DNA from: Otis tarda
Taxonomy: Eukaryota > Chordata > Aves > Otidiformes > Otididae
Assembly: GCA_026413225.1 (NCBI GenBank)
Contig: CM048552.1
Location: forward strand, 45,833,001-45,897,000
Direction: 5' to 3'
DNA length: 64,000 nucleotides
Positions 1 to 11,300 of this stretch are shown here, one piece after another. Each line of letters opens with the position of its first letter. Positions within the stretch are counted from its first letter, which is position 1. The translations under genes and the position numbers were made by a program. The notes under the pieces are model-generated. The model ran no database searches and was not told the DNA's origin. It worked only from the letters and a program-made list of their open reading frames with translations.

Positions 1-2601
1 GGCTGAATTCAATCTTCAGGAATTCTGCCTGGCAGCATTTGGAGAGGCAATCCGCAACTGAGTTTGGCCAGTGCACACATAGCTCCAAATATCTTCTAGC
101 ATATGGCATTTCCTATCGGTAGTCAAATCCTTGTGGGGCGTGTAGTAGTCACTAGCATTAGAGCTCATAAGCAAGAAAAATACCCACAGACATCCCAATT
201 TCCATTGGTTACAAAACATTGTAATTCCTTCAGGACACAGAATGTCACTAGTTCAGGCTTTGTAAGCAGGATCATGAAATGTGTTCTAGAAGAGACTTTA
301 GAATGTTCACCATGGTTTTTTGCACTGTTACTTGTGCTACAGAGGTGATCATAAGTATAAAAAATGTAATGTATCTTCATTGATTTTAAATTTCAGTTAT
401 ATTCTCTGTTTTTCTTCCTATAGTACACAGAGGCTTGCAAGATCCTAAAATTTTATTGTCATAAATTAGGTTTTCATGAGGAAGATTATTTCCAATGGTT
501 AGAATATAATCATTGTCTTCTAAATATCGTATGTTAAACCACAGATTTTGAAATATTTTACATCATTAACAAGAGATCAGAAAATATAGCATCTTGTTGA
601 CACAGTGATCCCATTCCTGTGGGGATCTTGTGTGGGATTTCTGTGTAACAGAAATAAAATTATTTGTTTAAAACCTTATCTCTTTTTCAGGTCCTCTATG
701 GCCTTATTTACCTCATGCAGTTCAGAATCACAAGAAATGCTAACCTGTTCACAATGGCAATTCCAGGGAATAGCTGTTTAATATTCTAACTTGTGATTCT
801 TTTTACTGCCTTGCCTTCGCCTGGGAAATTGTGGGCCTGTACACTATAAGTTATACCCAGAAGATTTCATTAAATTTCTTATAACTACTCTCACAATGAG
901 CTTTTCACAATAGTTTGAATGTTGTCAAGTAAGCCTGTGCAATTTGCTTCCCCAAGCTTGCAAACTCACTCAGAACCATAAAGCTTGCAATCAAGAAGAA
1001 ATAGAAAATTCTGCCACTAAGCCATCAAGCTATCAATCTGCTAGTAAAATCTGTGAGCTCCAAGCATGACAGGAAAGGCTGTTGAAACTATTAAGGCAAA
1101 GTTAAGAAGAAAAGCATTGCTTTATAGCTCTTAGTGTGAGAAAACTGAGGGCGTGAGTAAGCAGACAAATGAGGAATAATATGGATAAAGGAATATCATG
1201 GTTAGAAAGATTTTTATCTATATATATACTTACATGCTAATTTATTCTTTTGTAGCTCACAAGTACTGTCTTGATGCTACACAGACAGTGAAAATATTTG
1301 TTTAACATCACAGAAAGTGGGAATATCAGAAAAAAAAGCTGATTTTTCAGGGTATGAGATTAATGTACAATATTTAATATACTGCCATTTTAGATATTGT
1401 GATGGATTGGTTCAATTTATTGAACTAGAAATATGGGATTCATTGTATACAATGCAAAATGTCTTTGAAAATCCCCTAGGAATTTGTGAACTGCTACAAA
1501 CCACACTTCAGGGAAGTGACTGTTGACTCTGTAAGTATAAAATGAGTTATTGTTTTAGAACCTATGAGGAGACTACCCGAGGATCCTAAACATTGCATTT
1601 TCAATGTTCAAGTTATTTGGAAATTTACTATTTCTGCAATATCTGAGCTCATTATTAGTTTAATTTCATAGGAAAACAAAAAAAAAAAAAAAAAAAGAAA
1701 CCATAGTGAAGTTTTCCACAGTTGCCCGCTCATTTATGAGTGGTAGGAGAGATACATCTGTTCAGTTGTTTCCTCTTTTTTTCTTATTAAAGTGAAATAT
1801 ATATAAGATGTGTTATTGAATCAGTATTTCCTAAAATTCTAAATGAAGTTCAGATAAATTTGACAAAATCCTGTAATTCCAACTAACTTAATGAAATTAT
1901 ACTGGATTTGTGTGAACGACCTGGCTTTGGGTGTTATCTTCTCTTTCTTCCCTTATTGTAGTATTGTCTTGTAAATACTGTTAAATCAATCAAATTTTGC
2001 CTGTATTAAAGTTGTCTAGCTTTCTACAACTTCAACTGATTCTTGCCTAAGATATTAAAGCTTGAGTTTTTGTTTTAGATGAATAATTTAACAACACATT
2101 TTTTTCCAGTGCATTAACATTAACTGCCATTGGAAATCCAAAACACTGTGTCATTACTTGCAATTTAAAATAAAAACCCAACCATTTTAGCAATTTCTTA
2201 GGTAATAACATAGTGGAAAACTTTCAACATATATTTTGCAAAGAGCTTATATCAGCAAAGATATACCTGAATAAAGCACAAAGAAGAAAACACATCAATA
2301 ATAACAATGAATATTGTTTTGACAGTTGGCTTTACATAAACAATAAAACACAGAACAAGAATACAGTATTAAGGAGCACCTGCATTTTGCAGAAAGTACA
2401 CACTGTGTAATGTTACCTATCAATGTAATGAGATTTACAACGAAAAATATAAAAGGAACTTTGTAAGCCAACTCACCAAGACAGTGTTGAATGCAAAAAC
2501 TACATAAAAATGCTATTAAGAGCAGAGCAACAGATATAAAGAAGTCTGCCACTGACTCAGTTTTGGCTAGTTGGACCTAGATATTGCTTCTTATTTCATA
2601 C
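1..2601. other. Unique AT-rich DNA, no gene recognised
   Basis: This stretch has no long open frame, no recognisable repeat family and no RNA gene that I can see. An A-run sits near 1677-1696. A GTAAGTAT donor-like site near 1530 has no convincing partner acceptor. It is best read as intergenic or intronic vertebrate sequence. Confidence 0.6.
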
Positions 2602-2687
2602 AGTCATAGAATAGTTTGGGTTGGAAGGGACCTTTAAAGGTCATCTAGTCCAACTCCCCTGCAATGAGCAGGGACACCTTCAGTCAG
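2602..2687 (-). mobile_element. CR1 LINE 3'-end stub
   Basis: Read on the minus strand, this is the last ~85 bp of a CR1 retrotransposon. It contains the block around GACCTTTAAAGGTCATCTAG, the GTCCAACTCCCCTGCAATGA segment and a decayed octamer tail (CATAGAAT in plus orientation). The match stops near the point where other copies in the window continue toward the RT reading frame. It is therefore an extremely 5'-truncated insertion with no coding capacity. Extreme truncation is normal for CR1. Confidence 0.85.
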
Positions 2688-2918
2688 TAGCCAAAGGGAG
2701 CAGCTCTGGAGCCAGTCCTACTTGCAACTGTTGTTTGTAGTCTCTCACTGTAATTGTTACTGATTTTGATTAAAAATATGGATAATATGATTTTAATTCT
2801 AATGACATCCTTAATAGCTATGTTGAATCTCTGATGCTGTATTTTTGCTCGTCTTTTATTCCCTTTTGAAATTTCTATAATGATGAATGTAAAAATCACA
2901 TCAATGCAAATCCTGAAT

Positions 2919-2982
2919 TATAGAATCATAGAATGGTTAGGGTCAGAAGGGACCTTCAAAGGTCATCTAGTCCAACCCCCAA
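2919..2982 (-). mobile_element. CR1 LINE 3'-end stub
   Basis: A ~60-bp CR1 3' end lies on the minus strand: the tail TAGAATCATAGAATGGTTAG is followed by the GGGACCTTCAAAGGTCATCT block and the CCAACCCCC motif. It lies about 230 bp from the stub at 2602-2687 in the same orientation. The two differ in detail and each carries its own tail, so they are probably separate insertions. Confidence 0.85.
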
Positions 2983-2987
2983 TGTTC

Positions 2988-3758
2988 CAAGTCCTTCAAT
3001 AAAATGAGTGTTTCAGTTTTGACCTTACAGATGAATCACAAATGCTTGCAGAACCTTTACAAGGAATAATTACAGTTACCGTACTTGTGATGCAGTATGA
3101 ATTTAATGAACATTCTAGAGTGTTTTCTGTGACACTCAGTGGTTTGTTTTGAGTTAAAGCTATGTTGTTGTCATATTAGACAGGCTCTCTCAGACCATCT
3201 CTGCAATATCCTGGAGATTTGATATTCAGGTTTAGGGTATTTTGAATTGAATCTCTTGGGTTTAGCAACTGATTTTCTCTTCCACCTAAAAAAAGGGACC
3301 TGATGAGCATACACATGCCGCTTAACTTCTTGGAAGACTTTATTACTTTATATTACTTAATAATTCCATTGCATATTTGGGAATTTGTAGAGAGAAATAA
3401 AAATATCCCATATTAGTTCCAGTCCTTTTCTCTTCCTTCCTTGGATTAAATGAGTCAGCATAACCAATAACTTTCAAAAGAATTGTTGGTTTACTATTCA
3501 GCAAAATCCATTTTTACTTTTGACCATTATTCAGCATCTTTTGCAATTCACTGAGAAAAGAGTGGAAACAACGTGTCCTCAGTTACCCAGATGGCACATC
3601 TCCTTTGAATGAGTCACAGATACATCACCTGTAATTGTCCATTGCAGGTCAATACCCAAATAAAAAGGACCTGATCATAGACATAATTCATAGGACTGAG
3701 AACCTGGTAAGAAATGAAGAACACTTTACCTCACCTTTATATTAATTATTGAAAGAAT
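2988..3758. other. Unique AT-rich DNA between CR1 copies
   Basis: I see no gene, no repeat family and no RNA gene here. It is the unique flank into which the young CR1 downstream was inserted. Confidence 0.6.
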
Positions 3759-5048
3759 ATGTCCTTGAATCTAAGCAGTGCACTCTGCCGGATCCTTTTC
3801 ACTCTTCCGTGGTTACTGATTTTAAATGAATGCAGTAGTTCCCATGGAATTGTGGAGTTTCCTCACACTGTAAATAAAGGAACACATTTAATGACTCAAT
3901 TTTGTAGAGCAACATGCATATTACCCTTTTATGACGGGGTAACAGCATCGGTGGACAAGGGACGGGCAACGGATATCGTCTACCTGGACTTGTGCAAAGC
4001 TTTTGACACTGTCCCGCATGACATCCTTCTCTCTAAATTAGAGAGGCATGGGTTTGATGGATGGACCACTCGGTGGATAAGGAGTTGGCTGGATGGCCGC
4101 ACTCAGAGAGTGGTGGTCAACGGCTCAATGTCCAAGTGGAGACCGGTCACCAGTGGCGTCCCTCAGGGGTCCGTGTTGGGCCCGGCCCTGTTCAACATCT
4201 TTGTCGGCGACATGGACAGTGGGATAGAGTGCACCCTCAGCAAGTTCGCCGATGACACCAAATTGTGTGGTGCCGTCGACTCGCTGGAAGGGAGGGATGC
4301 CATCCAGAGGGACCTTGACAGGCTGGAGAGGTGGGCCCGTGCCAACCTCATGAAGTTCAACCAGGCCAAGTGCAAGGTCCTGCACCTGGGTCGTGGCAAT
4401 CCCAGGCACAAATACAGGCTGGGCGGAGAATGGATTGAGAGCAGCCCTGAGGAGAAAGACTTGGGAGTGCTGGTAGACGAGAGGCTCAACATGAGCGGGC
4501 AATGCGCCCTTGCAGCCCAGAAGGCCAACCGCATCCTGGGCTGCATCAAGAGGAGCGTGGCCAGCAGGTCGAGGGAGGTGATTCTGCCCCTCTACTCTGC
4601 CCTGGTGAGACCCCACCTGGAGTACTGCGTCCAGTTCTGGAGCCCCCAACACAAGAAGGACATGGACCAGTTGGAAAGGGTCCAGAGGAGGGCCACCAAG
4701 ATGATCAGGGGGCTGGAGCACCTCTCCTATGAGGACAGGCTGAGAGAGTTGGGGCTGTTCAGCCTGGAGAAGAGGAGGCTCCGGGGAGACCTGATAGCGG
4801 TCTTCCAATACCTCAAGGGGGCCTACAGGAAAGATGGGGAGAAACTGTTCAGTAGGGCCTGTTGTGATAGGACAAGGGGTAATGGGTTTAAATTAGAAGG
4901 AGGTAGGTTTAGATTAGATATTAGAAAAAAATTTTTTACAATGAGAGTTGTAGAGCACTGGAACAGGTTGCCCAGAGAGGTGGTGGATGCCCCATCCCTG
5001 GAAGTGTTCAAGACCAGGCTGGATGAGGCTCTGAGCAACCTGATCTAG
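3759..5048 (+). CDS. Chimeric ORF: unique N-terminus fused to CR1 reverse transcriptase
   Basis: This is an uninterrupted 429-codon frame. Residues 57-429 are the C-terminal part of CR1 ORF2. Visible RT motifs are motif A (YLD with Asp77, then AFD at 81-83), motif B ([11 protein letters not shown] at 132-142) and motif C (FADD at 163-166), followed by the conserved C-terminal region ending LDEALSNLI. The endonuclease and the N-terminal RT fingers are missing, so it cannot act as a complete LINE protein. Residues 1-56 come from unique upstream DNA. They include a hydrophobic stretch (residues 11-22, [12 protein letters not shown]) that resembles a signal peptide, probably by chance. The ATG has a weak Kozak context. 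I infer a dead-on-arrival insertion young enough to have escaped stop codons. Nothing shows that the fused frame is transcribed or translated. Confidence 0.55.
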   Translation: MSLNLSSALCRILFTLPWLLILNECSSSHGIVEFPHTVNKGTHLMTQFCRATCILPFYDGVTASVDKGRATDIVYLDLCKAFDTVPHDILLSKLERHGFDGWTTRWIRSWLDGRTQRVVVNGSMSKWRPVTSGVPQGSVLGPALFNIFVGDMDSGIECTLSKFADDTKLCGAVDSLEGRDAIQRDLDRLERWARANLMKFNQAKCKVLHLGRGNPRHKYRLGGEWIESSPEEKDLGVLVDERLNMSGQCALAAQKANRILGCIKRSVASRSREVILPLYSALVRPHLEYCVQFWSPQHKKDMDQLERVQRRATKMIRGLEHLSYEDRLRELGLFSLEKRRLRGDLIAVFQYLKGAYRKDGEKLFSRACCDRTRGNGFKLEGGRFRLDIRKKFFTMRVVEHWNRLPREVVDAPSLEVFKTRLDEALSNLI

Positions 5049-5141
5049 TCGGGGATGTCCCTGCTCTTGCGGGGGGGTTGGACTAGATGACCTTTGAAGG
5101 TCCCTTCCAACTCTAACCATTCTATGATTCTATGATTCTAT
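3927..5141 (+). mobile_element. Young 5'-truncated CR1 LINE
   Basis: A 1.2-kb CR1 copy contains the RT C-terminal half (to the TAG at 5046-5048), a ~90-bp 3' UTR and the terminal octamer tail (ATTCTATG repeats, 5119-5141). The UTR carries a GTCCCTGCTCTTGCGGGG stretch and the TGACCTTTGAAGGTCCC block. CR1 homology begins at about 3927. The open frame over 373 codons implies recent insertion. The copies at 51435-52248 and 35567-35729 share its 3' end almost exactly, so they are probably the same subfamily. I see no target site duplication, as is usual for CR1. Confidence 0.93.
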
Positions 5142-6692
5142 TTTAGTTACTGTTTGTATTACTCTTTGTATACCTGTAGCCTAGACAAGCCATCAAATAG
5201 AAATGATAGTATCTTCGATGAGACATTTAGTAGGAACATATATGTAAGTACTTACCTTATTTTTAAAAGAAGAGATCATGGAGATCAATACAAGAAGAAT
5301 CCCTTTTCTAAAAAGTACGTCAAACATCGAAAGTAAAAAGCAGTTGAAAAGCTAGTTTCTGTTTAAAGTCTAAATATGTCTAGAAAGAACTTTCATCATA
5401 TATTGTAAGACAGTTTGCATTACACAGTAATTACCCTGCCAAAATGCCTTGACTTTTTCCTTACTGTCATTGTGGTAGCATGCCTTGGACCTACTATATA
5501 CATATTTATCTAGAAATATCTATAGGAAGAGGTTACTCTGCATACAAGTCTTCACAATCTATACAATGTATTTTATTCTCATTGCCTGTACTACCATATC
5601 AAAGAGAGTTAGTAATTTGAATTAATCTGCAGGGCAGACTAACTCTATAACTCTTCAATCAAAATCACAAACACAAACGAATGACAGCAAGGTAACAAAG
5701 AACAAAAATTGGGATTTATATGAAACATAGAGAAAGAAGAGGGTGCTACAACTTCACTGAAAGTTTACTTGCTGGATAAATGCGAGCCTTCAATAATTTG
5801 GTTCCTATCTCTTTTTTTTTTTTTTTTTATAGTGGAAGGATAACAATTCCTTAAGTACAGTTCCTTAAATGCAGTGGTATTACTGGTGCAGCTGCAATGA
5901 GGAAGAACAGATGATCAAGTCTTGTGGCAGCTGTGCACTTCAGATAATATACAACAGAGGTGGATGAATTAGCTCAGAACCATCAGTATAGAGAGAAAAA
6001 TATGTGCTCACCCAGGGGATATTTATGTCATAAGCTTTCATAAAACAGGAAAAAGTCTAGACAGATAGTTACACGAAAGGCTCTCCTTTCAGAAAATTTA
6101 CATGAAAGATATTTTTATAAAATGAAGGCATCTGATACATTTATTATAAATCTGGTTCATATCATGTTATTAACAATATTAGTGTCCTGTATGTTGTGCA
6201 CACAGAGCATCATCCCTTTGCTATGCATAGAATTTTGAGGATGTGTCTCAGACACCCAGGAAATTAATATAATCCAGTGCTATATGAAATGCAAACACTT
6301 ATAAGACTAGCCACACTTTTTCAACATGTGCGTTTTCAGAGCAATAGACGATAACATTAACAAGCCTGCAGTTTGCAGTCCTTAAGAGTCTAGAAGAAAG
6401 AGATATTAAATCTTCCATGTGGTAAAACTAATCAAACAAAATCAAGGAATAGCAGAGATGCCATCTTCATTTTCTGGAAAGATCCCACTTGCAAAAATTG
6501 CATCAGACTCATTCCTCCAGGGAAGTCCTTAAAATTATAGTACGTTTGATCTGTTGATTTGTCGGACAAGGAATAAACACACTCCATAGGTAAATGGAGT
6601 TGATCTACTCTGACATTTCTTCCAGGGGGATCTCAAAGTATGACTCCAATCATGAATAAAACTGAAGCTAACCTGTCATGAATTGACTACAC

Positions 6693-6728
6693 GGATTAAC
6701 TGCAGCTGCCACAGATTAACTGCAGCTG
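6693..6728. repeat. Short direct duplication
   Basis: The 15-mer GATTAACTGCAGCTG occurs twice with a 19-bp period (starting at 6694 and 6713), separated by CACA. It looks like local replication slippage, with no associated gene. Confidence 0.7.
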
Positions 6729-7643
6729 AAGCTAGCGAATATTTATTCTGATTATATAATTGCTTGTCAAAATTGCTGACTCATGAAAATATAGCTTTTT
6801 AGGAGGCTAGGTTAGAGTTAATGATGTTGTTAGGGAGTTTCTCTCAATGTTAGGATAGAATATCCACTTAAATAGCAGACTGCAAAGAGGGAGGCAGAAT
6901 ATATCAGTGCATCTTGTTCTTAGACATCACTTTTATTTCTAAACCTGTGGTTTTCATGTTTCTGATTGGAAGTTTAGGTTTGTTCCTATCTCACATCCTT
7001 GCTGAGGAAACTTGAGGTGTAGTCAATTCTGGGGCAGGTTTTAAACCTCTTCTTTTGCTAAATGCCTTAATTTTTGCATAAGCAGTTCAATTAATCTAAC
7101 CAGAATTAGTTCTATATTATGTCTTGTTTAAATTACTAGCATAAGAGAAGGATTGAACTTCAGTTTTACTAGTCAAACTCTTGCCTCATCCCACCGTGTC
7201 CCCCATCACCCAAAAAAAACCCTCTCTCCAAAAACCTTGACTTGGTTTTGCAAACCAGTGAAGTTCTATATTGACTAGAATATTTTCACATCATGAAAAA
7301 AGGGTTTCTGAAAAAGGGATTCTATCTTTCACCTCAGAGTTCAATGGGAGGGAAAAAAAAGTCCTGAAAAGCTTTCTGAGGAGGAAACTGTTCTCAGCTG
7401 AGCTATAATCACGCTTTTGCAAAGTCCATCTTGCTTGAGAGCTTTTTCATGCTTTTATTTGCTATTGTAGTTAGCATTATCAAAATAAAATTTTTCTCCT
7501 AGTAGGTAATGGAATTGCTTGATCACAGATTCTTCTAACTGCATCGTGATTTATTCAATTGATTTAATATTTTATGTTTAGATTTTTATTCTATCCAGAG
7601 TATACTTAAATACAATATTTTATATTGTATTTATATTATAGTT

Positions 7644-7682
7644 ATACAAGAATAATATACAAGAATAATATACAAGAATGAT
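7644..7682. repeat. 13-bp tandem triplicate
   Basis: Three tandem units of ATACAAGAATAAT start at 7644, 7657 and 7670. The third has a single A-to-G change. It is a minisatellite-like tract in AT-rich DNA. Confidence 0.85.
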
Positions 7683-8241
7683 TTTATACTTTTGGTATAA
7701 AATCAGAAAATACGTGTCAAGAAAACTCTGAATTTCTCATCTGACCATAGTTGTATGACTAGACCAAGAAATAACTTCATCATCACAGTTCTGTTTGGAG
7801 TCATAAGACATTAAAATTGATGCAACACTTCACACTTGCTGGCTCAAGGGATGCAGCTTTTGTTACCTATAAGGATGAATTTTGACTTCAAATGCAATAA
7901 ATAATTAATATTTTAGAGCTAGGAAAAATTCAGGGAAAAATACTTAGCACCATTGTGAATAGGGACATCTAATTTACCCATTATTTTTCTCTGCATGAAT
8001 GATAGAAATGAGACATAAATTTAACACTCTTCCTTTAATATTCCTTCCTACTCAAGATTTAAATAAATAAACTCTGGTTTGACCATTAGGCAGTTGAGAA
8101 CTTAAAGGTTAATGGCATCATGAGGTAATTTACTGTGACCCAATCTGCATTACATCTGTACCACTTGCTTTTCCCTATAATCAACATTTGGTACCTTACA
8201 TAACTGTGATAAAAAAAACCATAGTTTTAATAATTTTACAG

Positions 8242-8352
8242 TTTTTACCAGAAATGTATGATTCAGGCTGTCAAGGCTATTTGGAGTTCAATATGTACAG
8301 TTCATTGAGGAAAATTTCTTATCCTACCGGCTTATCAGAGGAAGTTGAAATG
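8242..8352 (+). other. Candidate exon (unassigned)
   Basis: A TTTTACAG acceptor-like site ends at 8241 and a strong donor (TG|GTGAGTAT) begins at 8353. The 111 bases between them are open in one frame for exactly 37 codons, starting FLPEMYDSG and ending LSEEVEM, so the segment would be symmetric (phase 0 to 0). A second possible acceptor AG lies at 8250-8251. I do not recognise the peptide. The upstream pyrimidine tract is poor, so this may be chance. Confidence 0.2.
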
Positions 8353-11300
8353 GTGAGTATGGACACTTCACCTCTCATAAGATGTTAATATTTATCAGAT
8401 ATATCTATACCATAAAATGCAGTAATGAGTAAAACTTACTAAGTTATCTCTCAGTGAGACAATGGGTAGCTCCATAGCTGCGTTAACACAGCTGTATATT
8501 TGGGCTTTTTCTGTTATGAGTTGAAGTAAATAAATCCAGGTGAACTGCTGTATTACCAGTACTGTGTTGCTGAAACCTATTCAGATCAAACATTAATATC
8601 TTTATCTACTGCTCCATAGAGTCAGATATGTATACAGATAACTAGGTACTGATAAACTTGGAAATACCAAAATTAATTTTTTTAATCATCTATTTAGTTG
8701 GGGAGCTAGGATATCTTTGTTATGATAATATTTGTAGAACCCAACACTTTGAAGCAGGATGCAGGTAGCTAAAAATGTCACAGACCCTCCTCAACAGAAT
8801 TTAACTAGAGAGTTAACTAAAGAGCTATTGGCTCTGCTATTGGCTCTGAGGACTGAAGTTAAATTTATTGATGAGCATCTAGGGCTGATTTTGGTTTGAA
8901 AGATGGAGAGAAAATGGGTAGCAGAGTTAAGATAGGGCTTTCTTAAGGACAAGGTGTTAGCAAAGACAATCATTAGGGAACACAAGTTGGCTTAATTTAC
9001 CATAACAGGAAAAGAAGAATTCAAGGAAGACAGACAGCTACCTTTGTTTCAAAGGCACAGTAAATTACTTTGCTCTAGCTTCAAAATAAGTGGTACTTTG
9101 GCTTTAAGCAGGATTTCTGATCACAGCCCATAGGCATTCATATGAAGAAGCATGTATGTCCAGTCTCAATGAAGTCTGAGGATAAACTAAATCCTAGTGG
9201 AGGCAGAATTTGGTAACCAAGAACCTACTCAAAATGTAGGATAAATATGAGGTCTTATTACAAGAATGTCAAAGGAACAAGACATGTCCTGAAAGGGTAT
9301 CCATAGAGGTATAATAAAGAAATCAGAAATATGAAATATATGCTAAGTGTTTTATGTTTAATTTTTTTTGTGCACCAGCTTATTTTAGATGTGTACCAGT
9401 GTATACAGTTCTGTTTAATCTATTGGTTAAAATAATATTACCTGACAGGTTTAAAAATAACCTTAGTCCAAGCTATGCATTATCTGTCTCAGCTGAGCTT
9501 GTATTTAACTCAAAGCCTTGGAAATGCAAACCTGACAAATACTTCATTATGTGAAATGTATGAAGGTTGGACATAGGAAGAAGTGAGTGAGAATGAATTG
9601 AATATTTGATGAATAAATTGGCCTTGTACCAATTTCTAGCAGTGCAATTTGCACTGATCATAATAAATTAATATTTGCCAAGATATTAAAACTACTGGAG
9701 TATGTGATTTCCTAGGAAAAATAATGTATTAAATTTGAGTTGTATCTAATAAAGGTTTTGTTGTTTGGGTTTGGTTTCTCATTTTTTGAGGTTTTGTTTA
9801 GGGAGGACATGTTGCTTTTTTTTCCCCCTGCACCTCTTGAGATCAGTCTTCTATTAAAGCTGGAATTTAGTTGCAATGTTGACTGAAATGTAATTCCAAC
9901 TCCTGTAATTTTCATGAAACAAAGGTTGATTGCTTAAATTGCCCAGTAAGCAGAGGGAAGTAAAACATCTGTTATGTGTTTGAATTAATATGAGTATCAG
10001 ATAACATTTCCTATATGCTATCTTTTTCTGAATCTAATCTTATTAGTAATTCTAGGAGGAACACTGTAAGAGGGGATTAACTGGGTGATATTTTTGTAGA
10101 CCAGATAAAATATTTGAGAAATATAGCTATATTTAGTAAATAAAACCTTGTGGAGTTTAGCTGTGAATAGAGATAAATGTAATTTCTGAAAATAGCGTTT
10201 GTACTTCCACTTCATTTGACACCATTCACTGGACAACTGGTCTGAGAGCCAAGCCGATGCAATACAATTCGTCATGTAAACATCTTTTCAATCTGTTCGC
10301 AAGAATATGTTTAAAGACTAATGCTCCAGCTGAGTGAAAAAAATTACAAGAAGTGTTGTTAATTATTATCTCTTTATTCATATTTTCTCACCTAGCTTAG
10401 AGCATATGTGAACAAAATTGAAGACCCTTCCAAAACATTCTCATTTCTCCCTAAGAAAGTTGTTCTTAAAATAAAATTTAAAAGGGTAATGAACAGGACT
10501 ATGGATTGTGATTGTGCTTCTTGATGTAAGATGTAAACAAAAGAAGATTCTTTTCCTGATGATACTCAAACAGAAAAGAACCAAGCTAAAATGAGGAAGT
10601 GGTGAGATGATTCTGGGACTAGTCTAATTAAAGAAGGATAAGAGAAGAAGATAACAAAACTGATACCAGATTTGCCTTCCAGCTATGCTTCATTTCTGAC
10701 TCAAAACTAAAAGTAATGTATAACAATTCAGTCAAAATTAAGTAAACCTAAAAATCCAGAGATTAAAATATCAAAGAAATAACAATACAAACAGCTGCTA
10801 CAGCCCACTCTGTCTTCAAATCCCTTATGATTTTACTAGAGTACTTATAGAAACAGCGTACCACCTACCTTCATACATGATCATAAACAATTTGTGCTTG
10901 GGTCAGGCACCATATCTCCAGAAAAACTCCCTCTCTATTAATATTAAAAGAAGAAGAGACAGCTGTGACTGTTCAGTCTAAACTACCATGGAAAATGGAA
11001 ACAGCACTATATAGGAAGAGACAGTTGAGTGAGTAACTTGCTGTAAATTATGTATACGATTAAGTTAGTCCTTTATTCTCCTTGTGGCCTCTTTATAAAT
11101 AGATTGTGATTTCCTCCCATTTGTTTTTCATTAGATTCCACCCTGTAAATATAATTTAAAAGTCTTATTCAATGTATTTACACAGATTATAGCAAATGCC
11201 ATCAGTGTTGCTTCTATACTCTCCTCGAGACTCAAAGAGACTGTATTCCTTTCATAGTTGCTGTCTTTCTTTTCAGGAATCACAACTGGTAGATGATATA

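Noticed and set aside
1317-1526. 69-codon frame followed by GTAAGTAT
   Set aside because: AT-rich composition, no family motif and no strong acceptor.
2602-2982. The two CR1 stubs as one element split by an insertion
   Set aside because: Each has its own 3' tail and overlaps the same consensus region, so they are two separate insertions.
4125-4808. 227-codon minus-strand frame opposite the young CR1
   Set aside because: It is antisense to the intact RT frame, with Pro/Leu/Gln-rich composition expected from a GC-rich complementary strand.
5811-5829. T-run as a retrotransposed poly(A) tail on the minus strand
   Set aside because: No adjacent processed gene or SINE-like body and no flanking duplication was seen.
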